Source: Crenobacter cavernae | GTDB taxonomy: Bacteria; Pseudomonadota; Gammaproteobacteria; Burkholderiales; Chromobacteriaceae | Direction of reading: 5' to 3' | Length of the DNA stretch: 64,000 bases | Assembly: GCF_003355495.1 (NCBI RefSeq) | Contig: NZ_CP031337.1 | Location: forward strand, 1,803,001 to 1,867,000 | In this document: piece by piece, positions 13,998 through 23,701 of the stretch | How positions within the stretch are numbered: the first letter of the stretch is position 1 | Layout of the letters: each line of letters starts with the position of its first letter | The notes under the pieces: model-generated | Database searches by the model: none | Told to the model about the DNA's origin: nothing | What the model saw: the letters and a program-made list of their open reading frames with translations, nothing else | Program-made: the position numbers and the translations under genes

Positions 13998-16274
13998 ATG
14001 AACATTGTTCATAATCTGGGTTTTCCGCGCGTCGGCGCGAAGCGCGAACTGAAGTTCTGGCTGGAGTCGTACTGGAAGGGCGAGCTGCCGGCCGACGAGT
14101 TGCTGAAGAACGCGCGGTCCTTGCGTGAAAAACACTGGCTGCTGCAGCGCGGCGCCGGCGTGGATCGCGTGCCGGTCGGCGATGCGGCGCTGTACGACCA
14201 CGTGCTCGACGCGCTGGTGCTGGTCGGCGCGCTGCCGAAACGTTTCGGCCTCGACGCGGCGTCGTTGGATCTCAAGGGCTACTTCACGCTGGCGCGCGGC
14301 GACAAGACGCACCACGCGATGGAGATGACCAAGTGGTTCGACACCAACTACCACTACCTGGTCCCCGAGTGGCGCGCCGACACCGCGTTCGCCGCCCACC
14401 CGGCGCGGCTCGTCGAGCAGGTTCGCGAGGCGAAGGCGCTCGGCGTCAGGCCTAAGCCGGTGCTGGTCGGCCCGCTGACGCTATTGTGGCTGGGTAAATC
14501 GAAGGACGGCAGCCAGCCGCTCGAGTTGGCCGCAACGTTGGCCGAGGCCTACGCCGGCGTGCTCGAGGCGCTCGCCGCCGAGGGCGTCGACTGGGTGCAG
14601 ATCGACGAGCCGATCCTGGCGCTCGACCTGCCGGAAGAATGGCGCGCCGCGTTCGCGCCGGTTTACGCGAAGTTGGCCGAGGTGAAGGTCAAGCTCTTGC
14701 TCGCGACCTATTTCGGCAGCGTTGCCCAGCACGCCGCGCTGATCGACGCGCTGCCGGTCGCCGGCGTGCATCTCGACCTCACGCGCGCGCCGGAACAGCT
14801 GGCCGCCTTCCTGCCGGCCTGGCCGGAAAACCGCGTGCTGTCGGCCGGCGTGGTCAACGGCCGCAACGTGTGGCGCACCGATCTGTCTGCCGCGCTGGTG
14901 CAATTGGAGAACGCGCGCCAGAAGCTCGGCGACAAGCTGTGGATCGCGCCGTCTTGCTCGCTGCTGCACAGCCCGATCGACGCCGCGCAGGAAACCGAGC
15001 TCGACGTCGAGCTGAAGACCTGGCTCGCTTTCGCGGTGCAGAAACTGAACGAGCTGAAACTGCTGAAGCGCGGCGTGGTGCATGGTCGCGGCGACATCGC
15101 CAACGAACTGGCGGCGAGCGACTTCGTGCAGCAAAGCCGCAAGAACAGCCCGCGCGTGCATCGGCCGGAAGTGGCGGCGCGCCTGGCCAGCCTCGCGCCC
15201 GGGGCCGACCAGCGGGGCAGCGCCTATCCCTTGCGCGCCGAGAAGCAGGCGGCGTGGCTGAAGCTGCCGCTGTTGCCGACGACGACGATCGGCTCCTTCC
15301 CGCAGACCGCGGAGATCCGCGCCGCGCGCGCCGCGTTCAAGCGCGGCGAGCTGTCCGACGCCGATTACAAGACTGCGATGCAGAAGGAGATCGCGCTCGC
15401 GGTGCGCGAGCAGGAAGCGCTCGGCCTCGACGTGCCGGTGCATGGCGAAGCCGAACGCAACGACATGGTCGAATACTTCGGTGAGCAGCTGACCGGCTAT
15501 CTGTTCACCCGCCACGGCTGGGTGCAGAGCTACGGCAGCCGCTGCGTGAAGCCGCCGGTGATCTACGGCGACGTCGCGCGCCCGGTCGCGATGACGGTCG
15601 AGTGGTCGGCCTACGCGCAGAGCCTGACCGACAAGCCGATGAAGGGCATGCTGACCGGCCCGGTGACGATGCTGCAGTGGAGCTTCGTGCGCGACGACGC
15701 GCCGCGTTCGCTGGTCTGCAAACAGTTGGCGCTGGCGCTGAACGACGAGGTGCTCGACCTCGAGGCCGCCGGCATCCGCGTGATCCAGATCGACGAGCCG
15801 GCGCTGCGCGAAGGCCTGCCGCTGAAAAAGGCCGACTGGGACGCCTACCTGGCGTGGGCCGGCGAGGCGTTCCGCCTGTCGAGCAGCGGCGTCGACGACG
15901 CGACGCAGATCCACACCCACATGTGCTACTCGGAGTTCAACGACATCCTGCCGGCGATCGCCGCGCTCGACGCCGACGTGATCACCATCGAGACGTCGCG
16001 CTCGGACATGGAGCTGTTGACCGCGTTCGGCGACTTCGAATACCCGAACGAGATCGGACCGGGCGTGTACGACATCCACAGCCCGCGCATCCCGGCCGAG
16101 GAAGAGATCGAGCGGCTGCTGACCAAGGCGCTCGCGGTGATCCCGGCGCGCCGCCTGTGGGTGAACCCGGACTGCGGCCTGAAGACGCGTGGCTGGCCCG
16201 AGGTGAAGGCGGCGCTCGCGAACATGATGACGATCACCCGCAACTTGCGCGAAAAGCTCGCCGCGACCGCCTGA
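13998..16274 (+). CDS. metE: Cobalamin-independent methionine synthase
   Basis: This 758-residue protein has the two-barrel MetE architecture. The zinc ligands sit exactly as in E. coli: His641, Cys643 (HTHMCYSEFND) and Cys726 (NPDCGLKTR). It transfers methyl from 5-methyl-tetrahydropteroyl-triglutamate to homocysteine. Two adjacent ATGs (13995 and 13998) are possible; AAGGA ends at 13990, so 13998 has better spacing and starts MNIVHNLGFPRVG. It is divergent from metR. Two repeated 10-mers (14537, 14672) both encode Leu-Ala-Glu. Confidence 0.97.
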   Translation: MNIVHNLGFPRVGAKRELKFWLESYWKGELPADELLKNARSLREKHWLLQRGAGVDRVPVGDAALYDHVLDALVLVGALPKRFGLDAASLDLKGYFTLARGDKTHHAMEMTKWFDTNYHYLVPEWRADTAFAAHPARLVEQVREAKALGVRPKPVLVGPLTLLWLGKSKDGSQPLELAATLAEAYAGVLEALAAEGVDWVQIDEPILALDLPEEWRAAFAPVYAKLAEVKVKLLLATYFGSVAQHAALIDALPVAGVHLDLTRAPEQLAAFLPAWPENRVLSAGVVNGRNVWRTDLSAALVQLENARQKLGDKLWIAPSCSLLHSPIDAAQETELDVELKTWLAFAVQKLNELKLLKRGVVHGRGDIANELAASDFVQQSRKNSPRVHRPEVAARLASLAPGADQRGSAYPLRAEKQAAWLKLPLLPTTTIGSFPQTAEIRAARAAFKRGELSDADYKTAMQKEIALAVREQEALGLDVPVHGEAERNDMVEYFGEQLTGYLFTRHGWVQSYGSRCVKPPVIYGDVARPVAMTVEWSAYAQSLTDKPMKGMLTGPVTMLQWSFVRDDAPRSLVCKQLALALNDEVLDLEAAGIRVIQIDEPALREGLPLKKADWDAYLAWAGEAFRLSSSGVDDATQIHTHMCYSEFNDILPAIAALDADVITIETSRSDMELLTAFGDFEYPNEIGPGVYDIHSPRIPAEEEIERLLTKALAVIPARRLWVNPDCGLKTRGWPEVKAALANMMTITRNLREKLAATA

Positions 16275-16295
16275 TCGGAGCCCGCTCAGCGCATT

Positions 16296-16328
16296 AGGCG
16301 CCGTCCCGCAAGGGGCGGCGCCTTTTTT
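16296..16328 (+). terminator. Terminator after metE
   Basis: Stem AGGCGCCG-CCC/GGG-CGGCGCCT with one bulge on each side, GCAA loop and six T. Confidence 0.88.
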
Positions 16329-16373
16329 GCGCCGGGACTATGCTGAAATCATTGCAAGGGGGAGGGGGACGCC

Positions 16374-17918
16374 ATGTCGACCGATCTGACGCGCTGGCTC
16401 AGCGGCACGCTGCCCGGCAGCTGGCAGGACACCCTGGCTCTGGCCTTCGTCACGCTCTTGATGGGGCTCGCGCTGTACCGTTTCAGCCCGGACAGCCGGC
16501 GCCGGCTGCGGATGTCGCTGGTGCTGACCATCTTGCTGTTCGGCCTCTTGCGCTTGTCCCTGTGGCTGGGCAGCGACAGCCGCGCGATGAGTTGGGTGCT
16601 GCTCGCCGAGGTCAGCGTCGTGCTGCTCGGCCTGATCGTGCTGCGGGTGTGGGGCATGGTCGTGTGCCGGCTGGTGTTGCCGGTGGCGAGCCTGACGCCG
16701 CCGCGCATTCTCGAGGACATCCTCGTCGCCGTCGCCTACCTGGCGTGGGGGCTGGTGCTGTTGCGCCAGGCGGGTCTGGACCTGTCGCAGATCGTCACCA
16801 CGTCGGCGGTGATCACCGCGGTGCTGGCGTTCGCGATGCAGGACACGCTCGGCAATATCCTCGCCGGCATCGCGCTGCAGCTCGACAACTCGGTCGACAT
16901 CGGCGACTGGGTGAAGGTCGACGACGTCACCGGCCGCGTGGTCGAGATCAACTGGCGCGCGACCAGCGTCGAGACGCGCAACTGGGAAACGGTGGTGATC
17001 CCGAACAGCGTGCTGATGAAGCAGAAGTTCGTCATCCTCGGCAAACGCCAGGGCGCACCCGAACAGTGGCGGCGCTGGGTGACCTTCGACGTCGACTGGG
17101 ACACGTTGCCGACGCAGGTGATCCAGCAGGTCGAACGCGCGCTGAACGAGGCGCACATCCCGCACGTCGCCGCCGAGCCGGCGCCCAACTGCGTGCTGAT
17201 GGGCTTCGAGACCGGCTTCTGCCGCTACGCGGTGCGCTACTGGCTGACCGACCTCAACCTCGACGACCCGACCGATTCGCTGGTACGCGCGCACGTCGAC
17301 GCCGCGCTCAGGCGCCACAACGTGCGCATCGCCGCGCCGCAGTTCAACGTGGCGATCACCAAGGAAAACGAGAAATACTTCGAGGCGCGCCACCGCCGCC
17401 ACATCGAGGAGCGGCTCGCGGCGCTGTCGCGCGTCGACCTGTTCGCACCGCTGACCGAGGCCGAACGCGTGCAGTTGGCCGAGCAGCTGCGCTTCACGCC
17501 CTTCGTCAGCGGCGACACCATCATGCAGCAGGGCCAGGTTTCGCACCGGCTCTACATCCTGATCAAGGGCGAGGTCGAGGTGTGGATAGACGAGGGCCAG
17601 GGGCGGCAGCTGGTCGACGTGCTCGGCCCCGGCCAGGTGTTCGGCGAGATGGGGCTGATGACCGGCGAAGCGCGCAGCGCGACGGTGGTCGCGCGCGGTA
17701 CGGTAGAGTGCTTTAGGCTCGACAAGGACGCGCTGCAGACCATCCTCAGCTCGCGCAAGGAACTGCTCGAGAGCCTGTCGCGCACACTGGAGAAAAGGTT
17801 GGCCGAGCGCCGAAAACGCCACGGTGTTCGCCCGGTGGTCGTGCCGACCCCCGAGCCCAGCAATGAGCTGGTGGATAAGATGCGGCGCTTTTTCGGGATG
17901 ACGCGCGGCGGGCAGTGA
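16374..17918 (+). CDS. MscS-type channel with C-terminal cyclic-nucleotide-binding domain
   Basis: This 514-residue membrane protein has about four hydrophobic segments in residues 17-160. An MscS pore helix and beta domain follow (SAVITAVLAFAMQDTLGNILAGIALQ; GDWVKV-DDVTGRVVEINWRAT; VVIPNS). The MscS C-terminal alpha/beta domain runs to about 345. The last part (about 370-475) is a CAP-like cNMP-binding domain: GDTIMQQGQVSHRLYILIKGEVEVW, then the GEMGLMTGEARSATVVA phosphate-binding cassette. This matches bacterial cyclic-nucleotide-gated (bCNG) members of the MscS superfamily. Whether cAMP gates it is inference. It lies alone between metE and ntrC. Confidence 0.85.
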   Translation: MSTDLTRWLSGTLPGSWQDTLALAFVTLLMGLALYRFSPDSRRRLRMSLVLTILLFGLLRLSLWLGSDSRAMSWVLLAEVSVVLLGLIVLRVWGMVVCRLVLPVASLTPPRILEDILVAVAYLAWGLVLLRQAGLDLSQIVTTSAVITAVLAFAMQDTLGNILAGIALQLDNSVDIGDWVKVDDVTGRVVEINWRATSVETRNWETVVIPNSVLMKQKFVILGKRQGAPEQWRRWVTFDVDWDTLPTQVIQQVERALNEAHIPHVAAEPAPNCVLMGFETGFCRYAVRYWLTDLNLDDPTDSLVRAHVDAALRRHNVRIAAPQFNVAITKENEKYFEARHRRHIEERLAALSRVDLFAPLTEAERVQLAEQLRFTPFVSGDTIMQQGQVSHRLYILIKGEVEVWIDEGQGRQLVDVLGPGQVFGEMGLMTGEARSATVVARGTVECFRLDKDALQTILSSRKELLESLSRTLEKRLAERRKRHGVRPVVVPTPEPSNELVDKMRRFFGMTRGGQ

Positions 17919-17955
17919 TCGACTAGGTCGTTTGGCTGAGCGGCTTGAGGCGGGC

Positions 17956-19392
<1,437 letters not shown>

Positions 19393-19417
19393 GCGCGTCG
19401 TCCTTTAAGAAGACCGC

Positions 19418-20473
19418 TCAGCTTTCGCGGCTGAACGGCAAGAGTACGGTGAAAGTGGTCTGTCCCGGGCGCGACTCGAACTCGATCGCGCCACCGTGCT
19501 GGTGGACGAAGGCCTGCGCGAGCGTCAGCCCGAGGCCGGTGCCTTCGGCGCGGCCGGTGACCAGCGGGTAGAAGATGTGGTCGCGGATCTCGTCGGGGAT
19601 GCCCGGGCCGTTGTCGACGATCTGCAGCTTCAGCGCTAGTGCGTGACGCTTGCGCGCGAGCGTGACCTGGCGTGCGACGCGCGTGCGCAGCACGATCTCG
19701 CCTTCGCCCTTCATCGCCTGCATCGCGTTCTTGGTGATGTTGAGCACGATCTGGATCAGCTGGCTCTTGTCGGCGATCAACAGTGGCAGGCTGACGTCGT
19801 AATCGCGGCGCACGACGAGGCCCTTCGGCGTCTCGGCGAGCAGGATGCTGCGCACGCGTTCGAGCACTTCGTGGATATTGATTTCTGAAAGCACGTGGCG
19901 CTGGTTCGGCATCAGCATGCGGTCGACCAGGCTCTGCAGGCGCAGTGCCTCTTCCTTGATCACCGCGGTGTACTCCTTGAGCTCCGGCCGGTCGGCGATC
20001 TCGTGTTCGAGCAATTGCGCCGCGCCGCGGATGCCGCCGAGCGGGTTCTTGATCTCGTGCGCGAGGTTGCGGATCAGTTCGCGGTTCGCCTGTTGCAGGA
20101 GCAGCAGGCGCTCCTCGTTGGCGATCTTCAGCTGCTGGTCGAGCGCGCGCATCTCGAGCAGCGCGAGCGCTTCGTCTCCCTCGAGCGGGGTGACGGTCAG
20201 CGCGACGTGCAACACGCTTTCCTGGTGCGCGAGGCCTAGCGCGAGGTCGTGTTCGATGAAGCTGGCGTGTTGCCTGAGCGTGGTGGCGACCGCCAGCGCG
20301 AGCGCTTCACTGTCGCGGAACAAGGTGGCGATGCGCTGGCGCGTCAGTTCGCGCCGCCCGAGCGCGAGCAGGTTTTCGCACGCCGGGTTGACGAACTGCA
20401 CGGCGCCGTCGGCGTCGACGACCATGACCGGGGTGTCGAGCAATTCCAGGCCGGCAAAACGGGAGGGGTTCAT
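19418..20473 (-). CDS. ntrB: Nitrogen regulation sensor histidine kinase NtrB
   Basis: This 351-residue kinase has an N-terminal PAS domain (MVVDADGAVQFVNPACENLLALGRREL), the H-box LAHEIKNPLGGIRG with His139 as phospho-acceptor (same number as in E. coli), the N-box NITKNAMQAM and the G-box GNGP/GTGLGLTLAQ-type motifs. No membrane segments are seen, as expected for cytoplasmic NtrB, which answers to PII. The ATG at 20473 is preferred; an in-frame GTG at 20485 is possible. An NtrC-like site lies 175 bases upstream. Confidence 0.95.
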   Translation of the reverse strand: MNPSRFAGLELLDTPVMVVDADGAVQFVNPACENLLALGRRELTRQRIATLFRDSEALALAVATTLRQHASFIEHDLALGLAHQESVLHVALTVTPLEGDEALALLEMRALDQQLKIANEERLLLLQQANRELIRNLAHEIKNPLGGIRGAAQLLEHEIADRPELKEYTAVIKEEALRLQSLVDRMLMPNQRHVLSEINIHEVLERVRSILLAETPKGLVVRRDYDVSLPLLIADKSQLIQIVLNITKNAMQAMKGEGEIVLRTRVARQVTLARKRHALALKLQIVDNGPGIPDEIRDHIFYPLVTGRAEGTGLGLTLAQAFVHQHGGAIEFESRPGQTTFTVLLPFSRES

Positions 20474-20569
20474 GGCGATGCACACCTTCGGGGCGATACC
20501 GAAACAAAAGCAAGCGACGCGCCAGCGGGGATTAGGGATTACCCGTGACGGATTCCCCGCGCCGCGTAC

Positions 20570-20610
20570 AAAAAAAGCCGAGTCGCCGGCGTTCGCAGCG
20601 GGTCTCGGCC
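20570..20610 (-). terminator. Terminator of the DUF4124 gene
   Basis: On the minus strand the stem GCCGAG/CTCGGC closes a longer G+C-rich hairpin and is followed by seven T. It separates the DUF4124 gene from ntrB, so ntrBC probably has its own promoter in 20474-20570. Confidence 0.65.
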
Positions 20611-20647
20611 CATTCCGGTGCCGTATGCAGACCGGTGTGCACGATTA

Positions 20648-20664
20648 TGCACCGATTGGGTGCG
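20648..20664. promoter_or_regulatory. NtrC-like binding site upstream of ntrBC
   Basis: TGCACC-N5-GGTGCG differs at one base from the known NtrC dyad TGCACC-N5-GGTGCA. It lies just past the stop codon of the DUF4124 gene and about 184 bases before ntrB. It could mediate autoregulation; no sigma-54 promoter was recognised beside it. Confidence 0.55.
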
Positions 20665-20669
20665 TCAAC

Positions 20670-21176
20670 TTATTGTTGGCCGAGTTCCTTCCTGATCGCG
20701 GCGACGTTCTTCTCGCGGTCGGTCACCGCGTCCTTCAGCTTCTGCACGCGGTCGAGGTACTTCTGGTAGTTCTTCTCGTTGCCGTTGCGCGTCGCCTCGC
20801 CGTCGGTCAGCGCCTTACGGGCATCGGCGAGCGCCTTCTGTTCGTTGCCCAGTTCGTCTTCGAGGATCTTGCGCCGGCCGGCGTCGCGCTGCTTCTGCGT
20901 GTCGGCGCTGACCTGCGGGTAGGCGCCACCGCCAGCCGAGCCCGCCGGGCGAGGCGTGCTGCTGGCGGAGCCGCCACTGCTACTGCTGCGCGGGGAGACC
21001 GCTGCCGGTTCGCCCGACGGGCGATAGCTGGATAGCGGCGCGAGGTCGACGCGCTGGCTGCCCCTCATCGGGACGTTGGTATAGGTGATGCGGCCGTTGG
21101 CATCGACGTATTTGTACACCGCAGCCTGGGTCGTGCCGCTGAGTAAAACCGCCAATACGAGGACGAGAGCTTTCAT
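20670..21176 (-). CDS. DUF4124 domain-containing secreted protein
   Basis: This 168-residue protein has a cleavable signal peptide (about 1-18, ending in TQAA). A DUF4124 domain follows (VYKYVDANGRITYTNVP), then a Ser/Gly/Pro-rich linker (about 55-88). The C-terminal half (about 92-165) is highly charged and probably coiled coil (KILEDELGNEQKALADARKA). It would act in the periplasm. Function unknown. It sits between glnA and ntrB on the same strand. The repeated 10-mer at 20675 lies in its last codons. Confidence 0.75.
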   Translation of the reverse strand: MKALVLVLAVLLSGTTQAAVYKYVDANGRITYTNVPMRGSQRVDLAPLSSYRPSGEPAAVSPRSSSSGGSASSTPRPAGSAGGGAYPQVSADTQKQRDAGRRKILEDELGNEQKALADARKALTDGEATRNGNEKNYQKYLDRVQKLKDAVTDREKNVAAIRKELGQQ

Positions 21177-21301
21177 CGGGGTCCACTGGGGGAAGAGGGC
21201 TGGAAGGTCTGGAGCACGGTTGCCGCGTTTGCAAGCCGGCAGCCCTTTATGATAAGCAAAAGCATCGTGACCGTCATGCTTGGCGGACGAGCGCTCAAGA
21301 A

Positions 21302-21326
21302 AAAACCCGCCACACGGGCGGGTTTT
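21302..21326 (-). terminator. Terminator after glnA
   Basis: Stem AAAACCCGCC/GGCGGGTTTT, perfect 10 bp with a 5-base loop; the left A-run gives the T tail on the minus strand. It can act both ways. Confidence 0.88.
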
Positions 21327-21365
21327 CGATGATCGCAGGGCAGTGCAGGACCGCCCCGACGCCGA

Positions 21366-22784
21366 TCAGGCGCTGTAGCTCTGTTCGAACTCCACCGGGT
21401 GCGGAATCATGCGCAGACGGTCCACTTCCTGCATCTTCAGCTCGAGGTAGGCGTCGATCCAGTCGTTGCTGAACACGCCGCCGCGGGTCAGGAACTCGCG
21501 GTCCGTGTCGAGGGCGGCTAGCGCTTCGTCGAGCGACGCGCAGACGGTCGGGATCAGCTTGTCCTCTTCCGGCGGCAGGTCGTACAGGTTCTTGTCGGCC
21601 GCGTCGCCCGGGTGGATCTTGTTCTGGATGCCGTCAAGGCCGGCCATCAACAGCGCGGCGAAGCACAGGTACGGGTTGGCCAGCGGATCCGGGAAGCGCG
21701 CCTCGATGCGGCGGCCTTTCGGGCTCGCCACGTGCGGGATGCGGATCGAGGCCGAACGGTTCTTCGCCGAGTAGGCCAGTTTCGTCGGGGCTTCGTAGTG
21801 CGGCACGAGGCGCTTGTACGAGTTGGTGCCCGGGTTGGTGATCGCGTTCAGCGCCTTGGCGTGCTTGATGATGCCGCCGATGTAGTACAGCGCGGTCTCG
21901 GACAGGCCGCCGTAGCCGTCGCCGGCGAACAGGTTCTGGCCGTCTTTCCAGATCGACTGGTGCACGTGCATGCCGGAGCCGTTGTCACCGAAGATCGGCT
22001 TCGGCATGAAGGTCGCGGTCTTGCCGTAGCTGTGCGCGACGTTGTGCACGACGTACTTCAGGATCTGGGTCCAGTCGGCGCGTTCGGTCAGCGTGCTGAA
22101 GCGGGTGCCGATCTCGTTCTGGCCGGCGGTCGCCACTTCATGGTGGTGCACTTCGACCGGCACGCCCAGTTCTTCCAGCACCAGCACCATGGCCGAGCGG
22201 ATGTCCTGGAACGAGTCGACCGGTGGGACCGGGAAGTAGCCGCCCTTGACGCCCGGACGGTGGCCGGTGTTGCCGCCTTCGTACTCCTTGGACGACGACC
22301 ACGCCGCTTCTTCGGCGTTGATCTTCACGAAGCAGCCGGACATGTCCTGGCCCCAGGTGATGGAGTCGAAGATGAAGAATTCGGGTTCCGGGCCGAAGAA
22401 GGCGGTGTCGCCGACGCCGGACGCCTTCAGGTAAGCTTCGGCGCGCTTGGCGACCGAGCGCGGGCAGCGGTCGTAGCCCTTGCCGTCGGCCGGGTCGACC
22501 ACGTCGCAGGTCATGAACACGGTCGGCTCGTCGAAGAACGGGTCGATCTTGACGGAGGCCGGGTCGGCCATGAGCAGCATGTCGGAAGCCTGGATGCCTT
22601 TCCAGCCGGCGATGGACGAGCCGTCGAAAGCATGACCGTTTTCGAACCACTCTTCCGGCTCGGACAGTAGCACGTGAGCCGGGATGGTCACGTGCTGTTC
22701 CTTGCCGCGGGTGTCGGTAAAGCGCAGGTCAACGAATTTGACGTCATTGTCCTGGATCAGTTTTACAACGTCTGCAACCGCCAT
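21366..22784 (-). CDS. glnA: Glutamine synthetase type I
   Basis: This 472-residue GSI-beta enzyme has the catalytic block FDGSSIAGWKGI, the metal-binding EPEFFIFD, the ATP-binding KPIFGDNGSGMHVHQS and the adenylylation site Tyr401 in NLYDLPPEE. It makes glutamine from glutamate, ammonia and ATP and would be controlled by GlnE adenylylation. Upstream lie a sigma-54 promoter and NtrC sites, linking it to ntrBC on the same strand downstream. Ribosome site AGGAG precedes the ATG. Confidence 0.98.
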   Translation of the reverse strand: MAVADVVKLIQDNDVKFVDLRFTDTRGKEQHVTIPAHVLLSEPEEWFENGHAFDGSSIAGWKGIQASDMLLMADPASVKIDPFFDEPTVFMTCDVVDPADGKGYDRCPRSVAKRAEAYLKASGVGDTAFFGPEPEFFIFDSITWGQDMSGCFVKINAEEAAWSSSKEYEGGNTGHRPGVKGGYFPVPPVDSFQDIRSAMVLVLEELGVPVEVHHHEVATAGQNEIGTRFSTLTERADWTQILKYVVHNVAHSYGKTATFMPKPIFGDNGSGMHVHQSIWKDGQNLFAGDGYGGLSETALYYIGGIIKHAKALNAITNPGTNSYKRLVPHYEAPTKLAYSAKNRSASIRIPHVASPKGRRIEARFPDPLANPYLCFAALLMAGLDGIQNKIHPGDAADKNLYDLPPEEDKLIPTVCASLDEALAALDTDREFLTRGGVFSNDWIDAYLELKMQEVDRLRMIPHPVEFEQSYSA

Positions 22785-22850
22785 GTGTGTCTCCTAAGGC
22801 CTTCTGCAATAGATTGCATTGATATGGTGAAATCCGGTACGCCGAGATCA

Positions 22851-22868
22851 AAGCATGAAGCGTGCCAG
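22851..22868 (-). promoter_or_regulatory. Sigma-54 promoter of glnA
   Basis: On the minus strand TGGCAC (-24) and ATGCT (-12) are spaced so that GG and GC are ten bases apart, the sigma-54 rule. The start would be near 22840, about 55 bases before the ATG. Only one -12 base departs from the TTGCT/A form. Confidence 0.8.
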
Positions 22869-22919
22869 GTCTGTGCGGGCCGGAAAATGCGATGGTGCCG
22901 GCGCTCTTTGCGCCTGCCT

Positions 22920-22966
22920 TGCCCGGTTTTGGTGCATGAAAAGCGTACTTGCACTGTGTTGGTGCA
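22920..22966. promoter_or_regulatory. Two NtrC enhancer sites for glnA
   Basis: Site 1 at 22950-22966 is TGCACT-N5-GGTGCA, a full match to the NtrC dyad. Site 2 at 22920-22936 is TGCCCG-N5-GGTGCA with two mismatches. Centres are 30 bases apart, close to three helical turns, as in E. coli glnA, and lie about 90 and 120 bases upstream of the predicted start. Confidence 0.8.
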
Positions 22967-23071
22967 TTTAGCCTTGCGTCTGCCCCCTCCCGGTGCGCGG
23001 CCCACAGTGTTATAACGCATTTAGGCCGGGGTGGGTTTGATATTTATGTGCCGCGGCAAGGAGAGATCACG

Positions 23072-23524
23072 ATGAGTCAAAGCAAGGAAATTCTCGGCGT
23101 CGCGCACCAGCGCGCGCTCGACAATGCGCTGCCGTATTCCGGCGCGGTGACCCCGGAAGAGGCGGCGCGCCTGATGGGCGAATTGCCTAACGTGGTGCTG
23201 GTCGATGTCAGGAGCGCCGCCGAATGGCAGTTCGTCGGCACGGTGCCGGGCTCGGTGCGTATCGAACTGAAGACCTGGCCGGGTATGCAGCCGAACCCGC
23301 ACTTTCTCGCGCAACTGAAGGAGCAGGTCAGCGCCGAGGCACTGGTGCTGTTCATGTGCCGCAGTGGCGTGCGTTCCGACGAGGCGGCGCGCATCGCGAC
23401 CGGCGCCGGTTATAGCGAGGTGTACAACGTGCTCGAAGGTTTCGAGGGCGACAAGGACGCCGCCGGACATCGCGGCACCGTCGGCGGCTGGAAAGGACAC
23501 GGCCTGCCCTGGGTGCAGTCCTGA
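23072..23524 (+). CDS. Single-domain rhodanese-like protein
   Basis: This 150-residue rhodanese has VVLVDVRSAAEWQFVGTVPGSVRIE and the active-site loop CRSGVRS with Cys96 at its start. Single-domain rhodaneses move sulfane sulfur; the acceptor is unknown. It is divergent from glnA. The ATG at 23072 has GGAGAG upstream; an extension to 22949 would overlap the NtrC sites. A 15-bp hairpin follows the stop. Confidence 0.85.
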   Translation: MSQSKEILGVAHQRALDNALPYSGAVTPEEAARLMGELPNVVLVDVRSAAEWQFVGTVPGSVRIELKTWPGMQPNPHFLAQLKEQVSAEALVLFMCRSGVRSDEAARIATGAGYSEVYNVLEGFEGDKDAAGHRGTVGGWKGHGLPWVQS

Positions 23525-23531
23525 TCCGCGC

Positions 23532-23575
23532 GGGCTCGGCCAGGCTGATGGACGTTGCCAAGCCTGGCCGAGCCC
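23532..23575. terminator. Long hairpin built from a variant of the repeated word
   Basis: Perfect 15-bp stem GGGCTCGGCCAGGCT/AGCCTGGCCGAGCCC with a 14-base loop. Each arm contains CTCGGCCAGG, one to two bases off the main 10-mer. There is no strong T run, so termination may be weak. Confidence 0.6.
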
Positions 23576-23701
23576 TTGCTGCGTTGCGACATCCGGGCCG
23601 GCGACGGCTTGCATCGCGCCGCGCATCAAGGCAAAGTTCTACCATCGGCGGCGCCGTCACGCGGCCCGCGCCATGCATTTGCCTATAGGGATAAGTTTTC
23701 C

